A stretch of 64,000 nt of DNA. Source: Carnegiea gigantea (taxonomy: Eukaryota; Streptophyta; Magnoliopsida; Caryophyllales; Cactaceae). The notes below the pieces were generated by a model. The model was not told where the DNA came from, searched no databases, and was given only the letters and a program-made list of their open reading frames with translations. Of this stretch, positions 44,552 through 57,871 are shown one piece after another. Numbering within the stretch: position 1 is the stretch's first letter; each line of letters starts with the position of its first letter. Location of the stretch: contig JAKOGI010000002.1 of assembly GCA_029747015.1 (NCBI GenBank), positions 1,221,001 to 1,285,000 on the forward strand. The letters are read 5' to 3'. The position numbers and the translations under genes were made by a program.

Positions 44552-45083
44552 GACCATTATGACTTACACCTTGATGCCTAGGCAATTATTTTTTCATTTT
44601 CTTGAGCTTCCCATTTCATATATCGTGTATTTAACCGGAAGTTTATAACAAATGCGATATTAATTCTTCCACTTGCCGGTGTGGAAAGTATAAGAAATTT
44701 GGATAGAATGTTTATGGATAAAAACCCTTTGATGCAATTTCTTGTAATTCACTAAAACATTCTATCCAAATTAAATTTAAATAATATATGACAAGAAGAT
44801 CCTTATATATCATATTTACTATATACTAAATTCCTTTTTAGATGTTTAAATGAAAAGAAAGGCTTAGTTGCATATAAGAAGAACAGGAAATATAAATCAC
44901 TCTATAATATAAGACTTGAAATTACAATAATCAAGAATTTGCCTCCTCCAATCACGCGATTATCTACTGAACTTTTTAGTAAGTCCTGTACTTATTTTGA
45001 ACCCCCCCAAAAAAGAAAAACAAATTTCCACACACTGAATACAAATTAATAAATCAAACCAAGACGTGCATGAAGGAAATTAT
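44552..45083. other. 3' flank of the P450 pseudogene, unit 2, no gene seen
   Basis: AT-rich non-coding sequence equivalent to 5,509-6,039. No ORF of note. Confidence 0.7.
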
Positions 45084-45691
45084 CTAGTTCTTTCCAATAG
45101 GAATAACTTGAAAGGGAGTCACTTTTTGTAATCAGATGCCAAATTTCTCAATCATGTTCAGATGTTCTGGGATCATTCCATCTTCAAGCTTCCAATCGAA
45201 ATTGTGAACAAGTGTTGCCAACAATAAGTTCAACATTTGATAAGCTAAGGTTGGTCGAGGACATATCCTTCTTCTTGCTCTAAAGGGAAAGAGTTCAAAA
45301 TCGCAACCTTTAACATCAATCGTGGAATTTAAAAATCTTTCAGGTGAGAACACTTTGGGTTCGACCACATCTTGGGGTCTCACCTAATGGCCTATAGGTT
45401 GACAAGTACTTGGGCATTTTTGGGTACCATAGCCATACAATTCGATATCTGAATCTGCTTTTGTAGGCAAGAGGAACACAGTTGGTGGGTGCAATGCAAG
45501 GTTTATTTGATGATTGCTTGCAAATAGGATAGCTTTACAATGTTTGATTCATGTATTACTGAGCAGTTCTTGCCCAAGGTTAGGTTGATTTCATTCTGAG
45601 CTTTTGCCATAATTTCTGAATTTTTAACCAATTCTGCCATTACCCGCTCCAAGGTGCTTGCTGTCATTTCTGTTCCCGCATCAAAGATATC
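45084..45691 (-). pseudogene. P450 exon 2, unit 2
   Basis: Begins [10 protein letters not shown] after the AG acceptor. It keeps the Ala of the usual AGTDTT but loses the Asp-Thr pair important for proton delivery. ExxR is destroyed as in unit 1. PERFLNS and [10 protein letters not shown] follow. A TGA sits at 45,132-45,134. Reading through gives LQKVTPFQVIPIGKN and a TAG at 45,084-45,086, a normal CYP76-type C-terminus, which identifies the ancestral stop. Confidence 0.85.
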
Positions 45692-45709
45692 CTACCATAG
45701 ATTGACATA

Positions 45710-46990
45710 TGTTGACCCAATTAATGTATAAAGTTTTGATGATAACAATCCAAATATACTAGTCAATATGCTACGCTTGAGTTGTGTATTGAGACAGGAT
45801 CCAGAAAATACTTGGAGCAGTTTGAATGAGTGTGGAGCATCAAAGTCAATATATGTGCAAGGAGTCCAGCTGATAACAAGAGTCTTAGATTTTGTATGTG
45901 CTTTATTCTTTTAGATTCTTGTTAATATGTCAATTAGAACGTCCTTGACTTAGCATTTGCTTTGAATGGCTTTAAGGTATCTCAGAACATTACCTCAGAA
46001 TAGTTCTGAGAAATCAGCTCTGCAGTGTTTTGAGGCCAAAAATAAAAAACGAGTTTCAAGGTTTTTAAAATGATTTTTAACTATCAAATTTTATGAAATA
46101 ATTGGGATTAATTTCCCTGATGTTAATTGAGTTTAAAATGGTTTCTTCCTTTATAAATAATGTAGAGAGATTTAATCCTACTTTTTAGGGAAGAATGTTT
46201 ACCAAATAATTAATCCTACTTTTTAGGGAGTGGCTAAGATAGTGGAGAAATGTATGGGATTGACTGCTGGAGTTGATCAATTCAAAGAAGTGGTTTTCAC
46301 TTCTTCCTATTCTTGCACCACAGGCACTTAGTAGGATAATTGTTCTTCTTTCCCACTCACACACACTCCTCTATTTAAGTTGTCGTTTTCTTCTCAGTGT
46401 TTTTCAAGGTTTTTCAAGGTTTTTTAAGTGTTAAAGATTATCTTTGTGAGTTAGAATTTTATGTGAGAAAAACCTTCAAAGAGAGTGTTAAAATCGAGTC
46501 TTCAATATTGGCATAATAGAAATTGTACTGTACTTTACATTCAGCTTGTTTAGAAGTATTCAAGTAAGGTATTATTATCTGTTTTTCATTAGTGAGATAA
46601 GAGTTTGTCCACGTCTTGGGAGACATTGGACGTGATGTCTGTAAGAGTTTGTCTAAGTCTTGGGATATGTTGGACGTGGTGTTACTAGAATCTTAGGGTA
46701 GACTAAATTATGTGTCTGATTGTTATGTGTGTAATGTGTTCGGCCCGTCTAATGAAAGTATTGCTAAAATCCTACAGTGATAGGTCATGGTTTTTACTTC
46801 TCAACTGGGCCAGAGGTGGTTTTTAATGTAAAAACACTGTATCTCCTTTATTATTTTCGCAATTAGCTTTGTTCCTACTTCACTCCAAACACGCATTCCA
46901 AACAATTTTTACGAGTGTTCTGAAACAATTGAAAAAGTTAGTAGACACAATTCAACCCCCTCTTGTGTCCTTATGTGATTAAATCTAACA
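45710..46990 (+). repeat. 5' LTR of the intronic Sirevirus, unit 2
   Basis: 1,281 bp, TGTTGACCC to TCTAACA, followed by AG and the PBS. Confidence 0.88.
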
Positions 46991-46992
46991 AG

Positions 46993-47004
46993 TGGTATCA
47001 GAGC
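46993..47004 (+). promoter_or_regulatory. Primer-binding site, tRNA-iMet type, unit 2
   Basis: TGGTATCAGAGC two bases after the 5' LTR. Confidence 0.9.
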
Positions 47005-47048
47005 GGAGTTCTCATACTTAGGTTAACACCTTAAGAGATCCTAAAAAG

Positions 47049-48866
47049 ATGAGTGCACCATAAGAATTTTGGAGGGTCAATATGTGACTCGACCATCATA
47101 CTTCAATGGACAACATTACAGCTGGTGGAAGAATCGTATGGAGAATTACATTCAAGCTCATGACCACAAGCTGTGGATGACCATTGAGAATAGTCCTTAT
47201 ATTCCAATGAAGACCATGGAAGATGGCAAGACTGCCCCTAAGAAGCCAAATGAGTTCGACTCAGATGACTTCAAAAAGATGGAGAAAAACGCTAAGGCCA
47301 AGAAGTTACTGTACTTTGGTCTTGGACCAGACGAGTACACCCGCATCTCAAAGTGTGAGTCCGCAAAGGAGATATAAAATTCCCTTCGCATGGCTCATGA
47401 AGCAACCAACTAGGCCAAACAGTCCAGGGTTGAGCTGTTAATGAGAAAGTACGAGCTGCTCGAAATGAGCGACGAAGAGACGGTGATGGATATGTACACT
47501 TGTTTTACCTACATTACCAATGAGCTGAAATTGTTAGAGAAATCCTTTACCACCGAAGAATTTGTAAGGAAGATCTTACGATTTTTGCCTCAATTGTAGG
47601 AAACAAAAGTTACAGCCATCCAGGAAGCAAAGAAGATGAACGAGATCTCTTTGGATGACCTCATTAGGAACCTTCAGACATACGAATTGAGAAAAAGCTC
47701 CCAGGTGAAGGAAGAAACAAAGAAAGACTGAGGCCTTACTCTGAAGGTTGTGGAAAGTGATGGCTCCGATTTGGATGATGAAGAAATGGCCATGATAACT
47801 CGAAAGTTTAAGAAATTCTTCAAGAAGGACGGAGGGAACCTCAAGAAGGGAAGTATTAGCAAGCCAAGAAGCAGTGATTGTGTTTAGTCCTCGGGTTGCT
47901 TTAGATGTGAAAAACATGATCACGTCATGAAGAATTACCCCATGCAGAAGGAAGAATAGGGGTCATAACAGTTCCAAAACCATGGCAAGAGGCTGCAACC
48001 AAGCAGCTCTGCAAGGCATTTCACTAAGGCTATGATATTGATGGCAGCTTGGGGTGAAACTTCGGAGGAAGAAGAAGGTTCTCAAGAAGAGGAAGTTGTA
48101 GTGGAACTCATGGCCAGAAGTGAGTTCGAATCGAACTTTGAACTAGTTGAAAGTTTGACCTAACTCAAGGATAAGGTACGTGGTCTTAGCAAAGTTAAAA
48201 TTGAAGAATTATTGTTTACTTTAATGGATGAATGTGATGCAATAAATGCTGAAAATTGCATGCTTAAAGGTGTTTGATCCGAATTGAAAAAGGATGTTAG
48301 AATGCTTGAAAGGAACAAACAAGAACCTGAACGTATGAATGAAATCCTCAAATGTGAAAAATTTAAGGCAGATGAAAAGACCTTGCCTTATGTAAAGACC
48401 TTGACACGCTTAAGGACCTCATGAACATGAAAGAGAAGGTGTTTAACACTGATTTCTCAAGGCTGAAAAGTGAGTCTCTAGACCTAAAACTTAGGCTAGA
48501 ATCCTTGGTGAGCAAAAACAACCAGTTGCTTGAAAAGGCCTATAAGGCCGAATCTAATCTCGCTCTGAACAGGCGCTGGAACAGTTCCTCAGAAGCACTT
48601 AATTGCCTAAGCACTCACCATAGCCGAAACAAAAAGGGACTAGGATTTGTGCATAGGCGAGTCATTAAACCAGTAAACAAAAAATATATTGGACTTCAAG
48701 AAAATATAATTTGTTTTCACTGTGGAAAGACTGATCATTATCGGTATACTTGACCTTTGAGACAAAGGTCATGGAGAGAAACTCACTGTATATTAAACAC
48801 ATGTGGATTAGAAAAGATGAGTTAACCTCCATGTCAAAGATCTGGGTTCCCAAGACTAACACTTAG
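47049..48866 (+). pseudogene. Sirevirus gag, unit 2
   Basis: The ATG at 47,049 (MSAP) is followed by TAA and a frame change. The gag body then reads YFNGQHYSWWKNRMENYIQ, KNAKAKKLLYFGLG and DEYTRIS, with stops at positions that are Trp or Gln in element B. Unlike unit 1 it retains the C-terminal half: a first knuckle CFRCEKHDHVMKN (its second Cys replaced by Glu), an acidic stretch (SEEEEGSQEEE), coiled-coil-like KSESLDLKLRLESL, and a second knuckle CFHCGKTDHYRY cut by TGA near 48,751. It ends near the W-VPKTN segment about 48,842-48,866, before protease. Confidence 0.85.
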
Positions 48867-48879
48867 TTGTTTTGCAGGC

Positions 48880-51800
48880 TAAAGTGAGAGGAGGCAACCA
48901 ACTATAATTCTTGGATAGTGGTTGCTCAAGGCATATGATGGGAGACAGATCAAACTTCCTCTCACTTACAGCCTTTAATAGAGGGAGTGTGGCATTTGAA
49001 AATAACAAGTCTGAAAAAATTATCGGTGTTGGTAAGAGAGGTAAATCACTCTCTCACTCTATTGATAATGTGTACTTGATGGACGGTTTACAGCCTAATT
49101 TGTTAAGTGTGTCTCAATTGTGTGATAGAGGTAATCACGTTGGTTTCTTTTCAGATCAATGCTTGATTTCCAATATCAAATTTGGTGATATTGTGCTGAG
49201 GGGGAAGCGACACAATAATGTGTATAAAGCGTGTGTTCTTTCACTTCCTCAAAATCATTTAACTTGTTTAAGTGTTCTTGATTACGATGTTATGCTTTGG
49301 CACAAGAACCTAGGTCATGCAAGCCTCTCTCTTTTGAATAAACTAGTTTCTAAGGACCTAGTAGTCAGACTACCTTTCATTAAGTACAATGATGATAAGA
49401 TGTGTGACGCTTGTGCTAGAGGAAGACAAGTTAGGACTTCTTTCAAGTCAAAGAACTATGTGAGCACTTCCCGACCTCTTGAACTACTACATGTCAATTT
49501 GTGTGGTCCTCTGAGGATCACAAGTAGAGGTGGGAAGAGGTAAGTATTTGTTATAATGGATGATTACTCTCGTTTCACTTGGACTCTATTTTTAGCATCG
49601 AAAGATGAATCATTTGAAAAATTTCTTGTGCTCCTTAAGAAAATTGAAAAGAGAGTAGGACACTCATTAGTAAGTCTTAGGTATGACCATGGGAAAGAAT
49701 TTGAAAACTCAAACCTCATTAATTATTGTAATGATCATGGTGTTGATCACAACTTTTATGCCCGCAGAACACCCCAACAGAACGGGGTGGTAGAGCGAAA
49801 AAATCGTACTCTAGAGGACATGACTAGGACTATGCTTATCGCTAGTGGTCTTCCTAGGAACCTTCGGGCAGAGGTGTTGAATACATCATGTTATATTATT
49901 AATAGATGCATAATCAGACCCATACTTAACAAGACTCCTTATGAACTTTTTAAAGGACGAAAACCCAACATTAAGCTCTTGAGGGCGTTTGGTTGACAAA
50001 TGCTATGTGCACAATAATGGGAAGGAATCCTTGGGAAAGTTCGACCCTAAAAGTGATGAAGCCATATTCTTAAGGTACTCCTCACACAGTAAGGCATATA
50101 AAGTGTTTAACAAAGGACCTTGTGTGTTAAGAAGAGTGTGCATGTATTGTTTGATGAGACTAACTCCTTGACTAAGCATGATGCACAAGATGAAGAGTTC
50201 GAACTTGATCCTGTAAGAAAAGACCTCTCGCTCACTCAAAACTCCATGGTAGATAATGGTAAGGCTCTTAAAGGTGAACCAAGTCTTGGATATGATAGTG
50301 TGAAAGATGGGCAGGGAGCAAACCAGTTAGGGGGAAGCATTGATGAACCTGATTTGGAACAGAACCGGCCACTCAACTCGATCCTTCCCGAACTGATTTG
50401 GGAATAGGCTCCAAAACAGATTCAGAATCTGTTTCACCAAGTATCCAGGAGAGATTAGAAAATGTGTCTGTGGATCCATTTACTGCACGACCCTGGAAGC
50501 ACCAGAGTTTACACCTCCTTGACCAGATTATGTCTGACATTAACACAGGGGTGCAAACCAGATCTAAACTCAGAAACTTTTGTACTTTCTATGCCTTTTT
50601 ATCTAACATTGAGGGAAAGAATGTTCATGAAGCTCTTGTAGATTCTGACTGGGTTACTGCTATGTAAGAGGAGCTTCATCAGTTCGAAAGGAACAAGGTT
50701 TGGCACCTTGAATCATGGCCTAAGGACAGATCGATAATTGGCACCAAGGGGGTGTTCAAGAACAAATTGGATGGGTTCGGAACAATCACCCGGAATAAGG
50801 CCAGGTTGGTGGTTCAGGGTTACAACCAAGAAGAGGGGATCGATTATGAGGAAACATTTGCACCTGTTGTAAGAATTGAGGCTATCTGCATTTTGGTGGC
50901 TTTCGCAACCCACATGGAAATCAAGCTGTACTAAATGAACGTTAAGAGTGCATTCCTCAACGGATACCTTAAAGAAGAGGTGTATGTAAGCCAACCCCTT
51001 GGTTTTGAAAATCACGATTTGCCTAACCATGTGTTTAAACTTGACAAAACTCTTTATGGTTTAAAACAAGCTCATAGAGCTTGGTATGAACGCTTGTCAA
51101 AATTTTTAATCGATAATGGTTTTCAAAGAGGCAAGGTTGATAATACCTTGTTTCTCAAATCAAAGGGGGAACATTTGTTGATTGTTTAAGTGTATGTCGA
51201 TGACATTATATTTGGTGCAACCAACAATGATTTATGTGATGAATTTTCAGAATAGATAAGGAGTGAGTTTGAGATGAGCATAATGGGTGAGCTTAACTTT
51301 TTCTTAGGCTTGTAAATCAAGCAAACTTCAAACGGAACTATGATACATCAACAAAAATATGTCAAGGAATTAATTAAGAGGTTTGGAATGGAATCAGCTA
51401 AGCCCATAGAGACACCCATCTGTCCTTCAACCAAGTTGTTTGTGGATGATGGGAGTCCTTCAGCTGAGGAGAAATCCTATAGGGGCATGATAAGGCCTTT
51501 TCTATACCTAACCGCCAGTAGACCTAACATACTTTTAAGTGTTGGCTTGTGTGCTCGTTTTCAGTCAAATCCTAAAGAAATACATTTGAAAGTTGTAAAA
51601 CGAATTTTGAGATATTTGAAACACACCCCTGACTTAACTCCATGGTATCCTCGAGGGTGCAATTTTGATCTCATTGGGTATGCGGATGCTGATTATGTTG
51701 GATTTTTGATTGATAGAAAAAGCACCTAAGGTATGGCTCATTTTTTCGAACCCTGTTTGGTCTCTTGGGCAACCAAGAAATAGCACTCTGTTACCATGTC

Positions 51801-52137
51801 CACGGCAAAAGTCGAGTATGTAGCAGCTGCTTCTTGTTCTGCTCAACTGTTGTGGATACGACAACAACTCAAGGACTTTTTGATTGACACGGGATGCATT
51901 CCCATATTTTGTGATAACACAAGTGCAATTACCATTGCCAAAAACCCATATCAACATAGAAGGGCTAAGCATATTGACATACGTCATTACTTTTTGAGAG
52001 ATAATGTTAAAAAAGGCTTAATTTCAATGAATTTTTGTGCCACCGATAAACAAATTGTTGACATCTTTACCAAGACACTGAGTAGAGAGCAGTTTGAAAG
52101 GAACAGACTTGAAGTGGGTATGATTAAAAAGACTTGA
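48880..52137 (+). pseudogene. Sirevirus pol (PR, IN, RT, RNase H), unit 2
   Basis: Protease to integrase zinc-binding region is open for 210 codons (48,911-49,543): MDSGCSRHMMG, LWHKNLGHAS and CDACARG. Integrase core DDYSRFTWTLF, GVVERKNRTLEDM; a frame change near 49,990; GKFDPKSDEAIFL; RT with [15 protein letters not shown] and ALYGLKQ-like [12 protein letters not shown]. The catalytic region reads [13 protein letters not shown], intact at the YVDD box, but with a TAA just before it near 51,189. RNase H has YADADYVGF, AKVEYVA (Glu for the usual Glu-Ala-Glu context is altered) and HIDIRHYFLRD to the stop at 52,135-52,137. Many nonsense changes disable it. Confidence 0.87.
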
Positions 52138-52682
52138 GCATGCTTGTTTAACCCCCAATGATTGATCAGTTAAGGGTTTTTAGGCCAAATAAATTGATTC
52201 AATGGATGCATTCAATTCCTGTGCTATTATTGGCATATGTGTGGAGTATAATATGTTGACACTCGTTGAGATCTAATGATATTACCCTTAGTGTCCTTGT
52301 CACTGAATATTTAACAGTAAGAACAGGTTCTAGGAACAGACCTGACCATTGTGTGTATCATATGTTGATCAAGTGGCGCTGCTGAAAATATGTTGGAAAC
52401 TGAATTTTCGTCTTTCATTGCCCCTAACCTATAATTTGTAGCCTACCTAGTGTGTAATGATGTGTTGCATGCAAAAATTCTCTCTCTTCAAAAGGGGCCG
52501 AAATAAAACTCTGCAAAACCCCCTCGTTTTTCAGTCAAAACATGTCAACATTAACTTCTCCTATTCTCTCTCCTATAAACCCATGCATCTATCTCTCTCT
52601 CTTTCCCACAAAAGAAATCGACCTCCTCCTTCTTCGTTAAACCCACCAAAACCCTAATTTCATTCCTCCTCTATTCTTCAAA

Positions 52683-54432
52683 ATGACACGAACTTGTGGC
52701 GGCAAAGCATCATCCGAGTGTAAGAATTCTCACTCGCGTTCACTATATGACCAATTATCAAGAAAAAGGGGAGCAAGTTGGATGAGTACCGCAATAGTAT
52801 CACCGTCGTCTCCGCCACCGAATGAGGTCACCATAGGTATGGATATCACTCCCTCACCTTCTTTTTCTGTTACTCCTTCCATTTTTGGGTTGTTGAAGAG
52901 TCTAGAATTACAGTGAGTGGGCTTGAATCTTGATATGATATCCTCTGTAAACCCGATTACGGGGTGGGAGATGGTGGTTTATGACCCGGTTGTGGTCGAG
53001 TTAAGGATAGTGGGAAATCAGTCTGAGTCAGCTGGGGAGTCTGTTAGTATGGTTGTTGAGAATGTTGCTGAGGAACCTATTCTTAACAATGATCCGATTG
53101 TGGCTGAGGACATTGATGAGGATGAACCAATCTTGCGGTTCAAAAGGACTGTCCAAACCGTCCCCCAGCCAACGACTAAACCGGCTATCGAACGCCAAAG
53201 GAAGACTACAACCTCACCCAACATACCCATCAATGCACCCCTACCACGACCTCGAACTCGCAGTTCAGATCCTCCTATTGTTTTGCCCCTTCCAGAAGAT
53301 AGAGTTAAAAGTCCTATCAAGAAGAAAAAACTAGCCCTTAAATCCACCAAAACACCCACCAAAATACCCACCAGACCAACTCTATCCAAGAGACCTGCCC
53401 AAAAACGGGAGGACCCAGAACAGATGTCAGAACTGGTTGAAGAATCTGATGAACCAAAGAAAAAGAAAGTTAGGAAAAACATGACACTTGCTGAGAGGTA
53501 TGAGCATTTCCTTCAGAAATTTGTGGTTCGGGGTAAGGTGGTTAAAGTGTCTTATTTGCAGAAATAGGGGCTTAAAGTGTTTTTAGAGAAGCTGGATGCA
53601 CAGGGTTGTTCTGTTTCAGATTTGGCTGAGTTCTATATGAACTGCATTGTCACCAGTGGTGTGGTGACAAGTACAGTTAATGGTCATGAGCTACGATTTG
53701 ATGCTAGTGATTTAGGTGAGTTGCTTGGGGTGTTATCAGAAGGTTTTGATGTGTATGTATGTGAGGACAAGAGCATACTTGGTGATGAGCGTTTGTTGGA
53801 ATTGACCCAGAGATTAGCCCAAAAGCCCCATCTAATTGAGTCCCTGTCTGTGAAAAAGGGAAAAATGATGCCATTGTATCGGTTGTTATTTTGATTTGTG
53901 ATTAAGAATGTCATTCACCGAGATCAGGGATGCAACCTTGCTAACCCTATAGATATATGTTACACTGATTTATTGGATCAAAGTGAGAAAATTAACTTGC
54001 CGCAATCATGATTAGCCATATTGAGAGAATTGTTAACACGTCCAAGGATCATGACAGGGGGTGTGGGTTTTTGCTGACTTCGATGTTCGAAAAACTTGGG
54101 ATTCCCTTGCAAAAGAGAGTAGGCTTTCAGGTCAGTGATGAAATTGAAAGCAGTACCTTGATTGGGTGTGGTTTCAAGGTAATAAAAGGAGCAGTGCAGG
54201 TTCAGAACAGGGGCCCCAAACACCCCTTGGCCCTGTTCCTAGTGAGTCTTCCACCTCCAGTGCTCCTATGTTCGATACACCACTGAGGACCAATAATTTG
54301 AAGGGGGAGACAGCTGAAGTGAAGCATGTGCTTACAGAGAAAAAGGCTCTCAATGCGAAACGTTACGAGGATCTCCTAAGTGCCCTCTCTGCCCTTACGA
54401 CCAAATTTACTTCTCCATCTTCCTCTACTTAA
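52683..54432 (+). pseudogene. Sirevirus extra 3' ORF (plant transposon/envelope-like), unit 2
   Basis: The frame starts at 52,683 (MTRTCGG), stops at TGA near 52,914, and is open again for 216 codons (52,917-53,567). This stretch is acidic and then strongly basic and Pro-rich: NDPIVAEDIDEDEPILRF, then KSPIKKKK, KKKKVRKN and VVRGKVVKV. The compact domain continues at 53,577-53,894 with ELRFDASDLGELLGVLS and FDVYVCEDKS, and after frame changes with a FEKLGIPLQKRVG block and an ALNAKRYEDLLSALSAL tail. It lacks the 10-residue segment DLFTNTKR present in unit 1. Position and domain match element B, which supports a real element gene. Product role is unknown. Confidence 0.77.
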
Positions 54433-54917
54433 TCTGTCCTTGTTCCCTGTTTCCAACATTAATGTTTATTTTGCTTTTGAACCACTTGGTTATGCATATG
54501 ACCGGTAGTGGTTTGTGCATGTTCTTGGATGGTCTATGCATTTCTACTATGCCTTTGCTTGTTGAATGTGTTACTTATTTGTGCATGACTCGAATGACCA
54601 ATATCATTACTATACCGTACACTTGAGTGTATCGCTATTATTTCCTGCATTACCACTTTGGTGGTGATTGCATCCATACTGGATTCCAACTTCCGGCTTA
54701 CTCACCCTTTCCGATGATGTCAAAAGGGGGAAGATGAGCATGACCTTATTTCGATTGGTTTGCTTAGTTTTAAGTTGATCTCTTAACTCTTGCTTGCTTT
54801 CTTGTGTGGATTGAATAAACTATTTTGGCATGAATGTATTTCGCACTAATGTATTTTGCCCTGTCATTGATGACGACTAATGGTTATTTGGATTGTCATC
54901 ATCAAAAATGGGAAAAT
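54433..54917 (+). other. Non-coding 3' region of the Sirevirus with purine-rich tract, unit 2
   Basis: No ORF. It contains GTCAAAAGGGGGAAGATGAG near 54,719, a strong purine run, and ends AAAAATGGGAAAAT before the 3' LTR. Either could serve as polypurine tract; the second is correctly placed. Confidence 0.6.
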
Positions 54918-56145
54918 TGTTGACCCAGTTAATGTGTAAGATCTTGATGATAGCAATCTAAATGTACTAGTCAATATGCTGTACTTGAGTTGTGTGTTGA
55001 GACAGGATCCGAAAAATACTTGGAACGGTTTGAATAAGGGTAGAGCATCAAAGTCGATACATGTGCAAGGAGTCCAGCTGATAACAAGAGTCGTAGACTT
55101 TGTATGTACTTTATTCTATTAGATTCTTGTTATATGCCAATTAGAAGGTCCTTGACTTAGTGTTTGCTTTGAATGGTTTTGAGGTATCTCAGAATATTAC
55201 CTCAGAACAGTTCTGAAAAATCAGGTCTGCAGTTTTTTGAGGCCAAAAATAAAAAATGAGTTTCAAGGTTTTTAAAATGATTTTTGACTGTCGAATTTTG
55301 TGAAATAATTAGGATTAATTTTCCTGATGTCAGTTGAGTCTAAAACAGTTTCTTCCTTTGTAAATAATGTTGAGAGATTTAATCTTGCTTTTTAGGGAGG
55401 AATGTTTACCAAGTAATTAATCCTACTTTTTAGGGAGTGGCTAAGATAGTGAAAAAATATGTAGGATTGACTGTTAGAGTTGATCAGTTCAAAGAAGTGA
55501 TTTTCACTTCTTCATATTCTTGCACCACAAGCACCTACTGGGATAATTGTTCTTCTTTCCCACTCACACACATTCCTCTATTTAAGTTGCCTTTTTCCCT
55601 CAGTGTTTTTTAAGGTTTTTCAAGTGTTAAAAATTGTCTTTGTGAGTCAGAATTTTCTGTGAGAAAAACCTTCAAAGAAAGTGCTAAAATCGAGTCTTCA
55701 ATATTTGCATAATAGGAATTGTATTTTACCCTACATTCAGCTTGTTTAGAAGCATTCAAGTAAGGTGTTGTTATCTCTTTTTCATCAGTGAGATAAGAGC
55801 TTGTCCAAGTCTTGGGATACGTTGGACCTGGTGTTTGTAACTAGGGTCTCAGAGTAGACTAAATTACGCGTGTGATTGTTACGTGTGTAACGTGTTCGGC
55901 CCGTCTAGTGAAAGTGTTACTGAAATCCTACAGTGATAGGTCATGATTTTTACTCCTCAATTGGGCCAGCGGTGGTTTTTCACGTAAAAACATTGTGTCT
56001 TCTTTATTATTTTCGCAATTAGCTTTGTTTCTACTTCACTGCAAACATGCATTCCAAACAGTTTTTACGAGTGTTCTGAAACAATCGAAAGAGTTGGTAG
56101 ACACAATTCACCCCCTCTTGTATCCTTGTACGATTAAATCTAACA
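54918..56145 (+). repeat. 3' LTR of the intronic Sirevirus, unit 2
   Basis: 1,228 bp, TGTTGACCC to TCTAACA, followed by the ACATA target duplication. It retains the ~75-bp segment missing from the unit 1 3' LTR. Confidence 0.87.
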
Positions 56146-56323
56146 ACATATTATGAGTATATAACACATTCATGAATTATTATTGATATTTGCTACACGC
56201 TAGCTATATAGTACTTTTCATAGTTGAATGACCCACATTATAACCAATTTTAATTATATCAACACTCGTCCTAGAATCCATGCATATAAAACAAATTGAT
56301 AAGCCATATTTGTGCGAACTTAC

Positions 56324-56856
56324 CACAAGAAGATGATTGATCTCATCCATACTCAACTCGTTTTCTTGGTAGAGGTTGAGAAGAATGTCTAGTATATCAT
56401 TCGTAATGGAAAAATCAGTTGATCGAGCTTTTAGCCTTTCACGAATAATATCTTGGAAGGTGGTTATGAGCTTGTCAAAATAAACGGACAATCGACGCTT
56501 TATTCCAAAGGGATCAAAGTATCCAAGTATAGGAAAATAATCAGCATAGTTGGGTCTTCCAATCTCCTCCATAATGCACCACATAAGTTGCTTGAACTCT
56601 TGTGATGCATTGGAGCTATGCGGTGCCAATTCCATGGAAAAGAATGTGTTCGACAATAAGTTTAGTGATGTTGTAAACGCGGCCCTGCCTATATCAACTG
56701 GTTGCCCTTTTTTACAACATTCTTGCACATATTCGAGCAGTTGTTGCACCTTACCTGCTTTAAACCCTAGTTAGAGTGAAAACGTTGAGTAGAAAGCGTC
56801 TGAACGACTGAAATCTTCCTCATATTTTGCCATTTTGCAGACACAGGCAACCAAGA
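56324..56856 (-). pseudogene. P450 exon 1, 3' part, unit 2
   Basis: On the minus strand: WLPVSAKWQNMRKI, LSTQRF, a TAG, a frame change, then an open run from the codons [12 protein letters not shown] to [14 protein letters not shown] and the GTAAGT donor. Fewer lesions than the unit 1 equivalent. The open frame runs on into intron down to 56,204, which is not coding. Confidence 0.84.
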
Positions 56857-57871
56857 TTTTAGCTTCCTTAAGCTTACAATATATTTTATTAATATGCTTT
56901 GATGAAAGATAAAAGGAGATTAATCAATTGATATGTTCTACATGTTATAGTAGAATTATCTTAATATTTATATTGTTTAAATATGTTATGATTCTAAGTG
57001 GATATTGACATGCTAGTACATAGCTTAATTGATTTGATATAAGCTGCTACAATATATTGAGATGATTTAGTATTCAAATTTGAATATGTTATCTTTATGA
57101 TATTATATTGTGTAATTCAAATTTGAATATAAGATTGTGGAGCTATATTTATCATTTCAAAGATTTGCTATTAATAGAATAATATCTTAAGAAAGAATAT
57201 CTTGGAAGATTATGCTGCAAATTATGCATGATTCGAGATGATTCTCAGTCAAGAAACTCTGCCCAAATAAAGGAAACTAGCCATTGAAATTATTTGAGCA
57301 AGAACGGAAAAGTTCAAGGCTTGGAATGCCATATTCAAGGCCTTGAAATTGGCATGGAGATTGACTTTCCATAAGAGGTGCAATGATCACTTGCCATATG
57401 ATTTTCCACCCTTCCTCACACCTCTTGTCTATCAAAAGGGAAAGATATTGGCAGCAAGAGATACAACACATGAGCAAGCATTCATTGGCATACACATTAC
57501 TCAAGCACTTATTCCCATACTTTGAGCTTAAATTTGATTACATTTCATTATATTGTTCAAGTTGTAATTTGGGTGGGATTATAGAACTGAAGGGTCAACT
57601 CTACCAAACCTAGTTGAAGGATTCAACTTGTGATTTGGAACTTAAAGTAGGTGTACTATAGAGTTGTGTATTTATCCATTCTAATAAAAATTCGGGTTAA
57701 TCCTACAGTTAGGGAGTTCTAAGCGGGGACTAAGTCTGATTGATGCTAGCTTCGTTAAAAAATTCTTGTGTCTTATCTACATTTACTTTCCATATTTCTA
57801 TTTTGATTCTTTTGATCATCACCCTATTCATCTTCTTCTAGGGGATTTAACTAGCCAAAATCGGACCAACT
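56857..57871 (+). mobile_element. Solo LTR splitting P450 exon 1, unit 2
   Basis: 1,015-bp equivalent of 18,976-19,974. The TSD CAAGA is perfect here (56,852-56,856 and 57,872-57,876). The first bases are TTTTAGC, against TGTTAGC in unit 1, so the canonical TG start was lost in this copy only. Confidence 0.72.

Larger units (their letters stand above)
45710..56145 (+). mobile_element. Degenerate Sirevirus-type Copia element in the P450 intron, unit 2
   Basis: Same insertion as 6,671-18,263, with a perfect 5-bp TSD ACATA (45,705-45,709 and 56,146-56,150). It has both LTRs, PBS, gag with linker, pol, the 3' ORF and a purine-rich tract. It lacks the 2.16-kb solo LTR found in unit 1 and keeps the gag/protease segment that unit 1 lost. 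Together the two copies give the complete ancestral layout. Coding regions contain many nonsense changes. Confidence 0.9.
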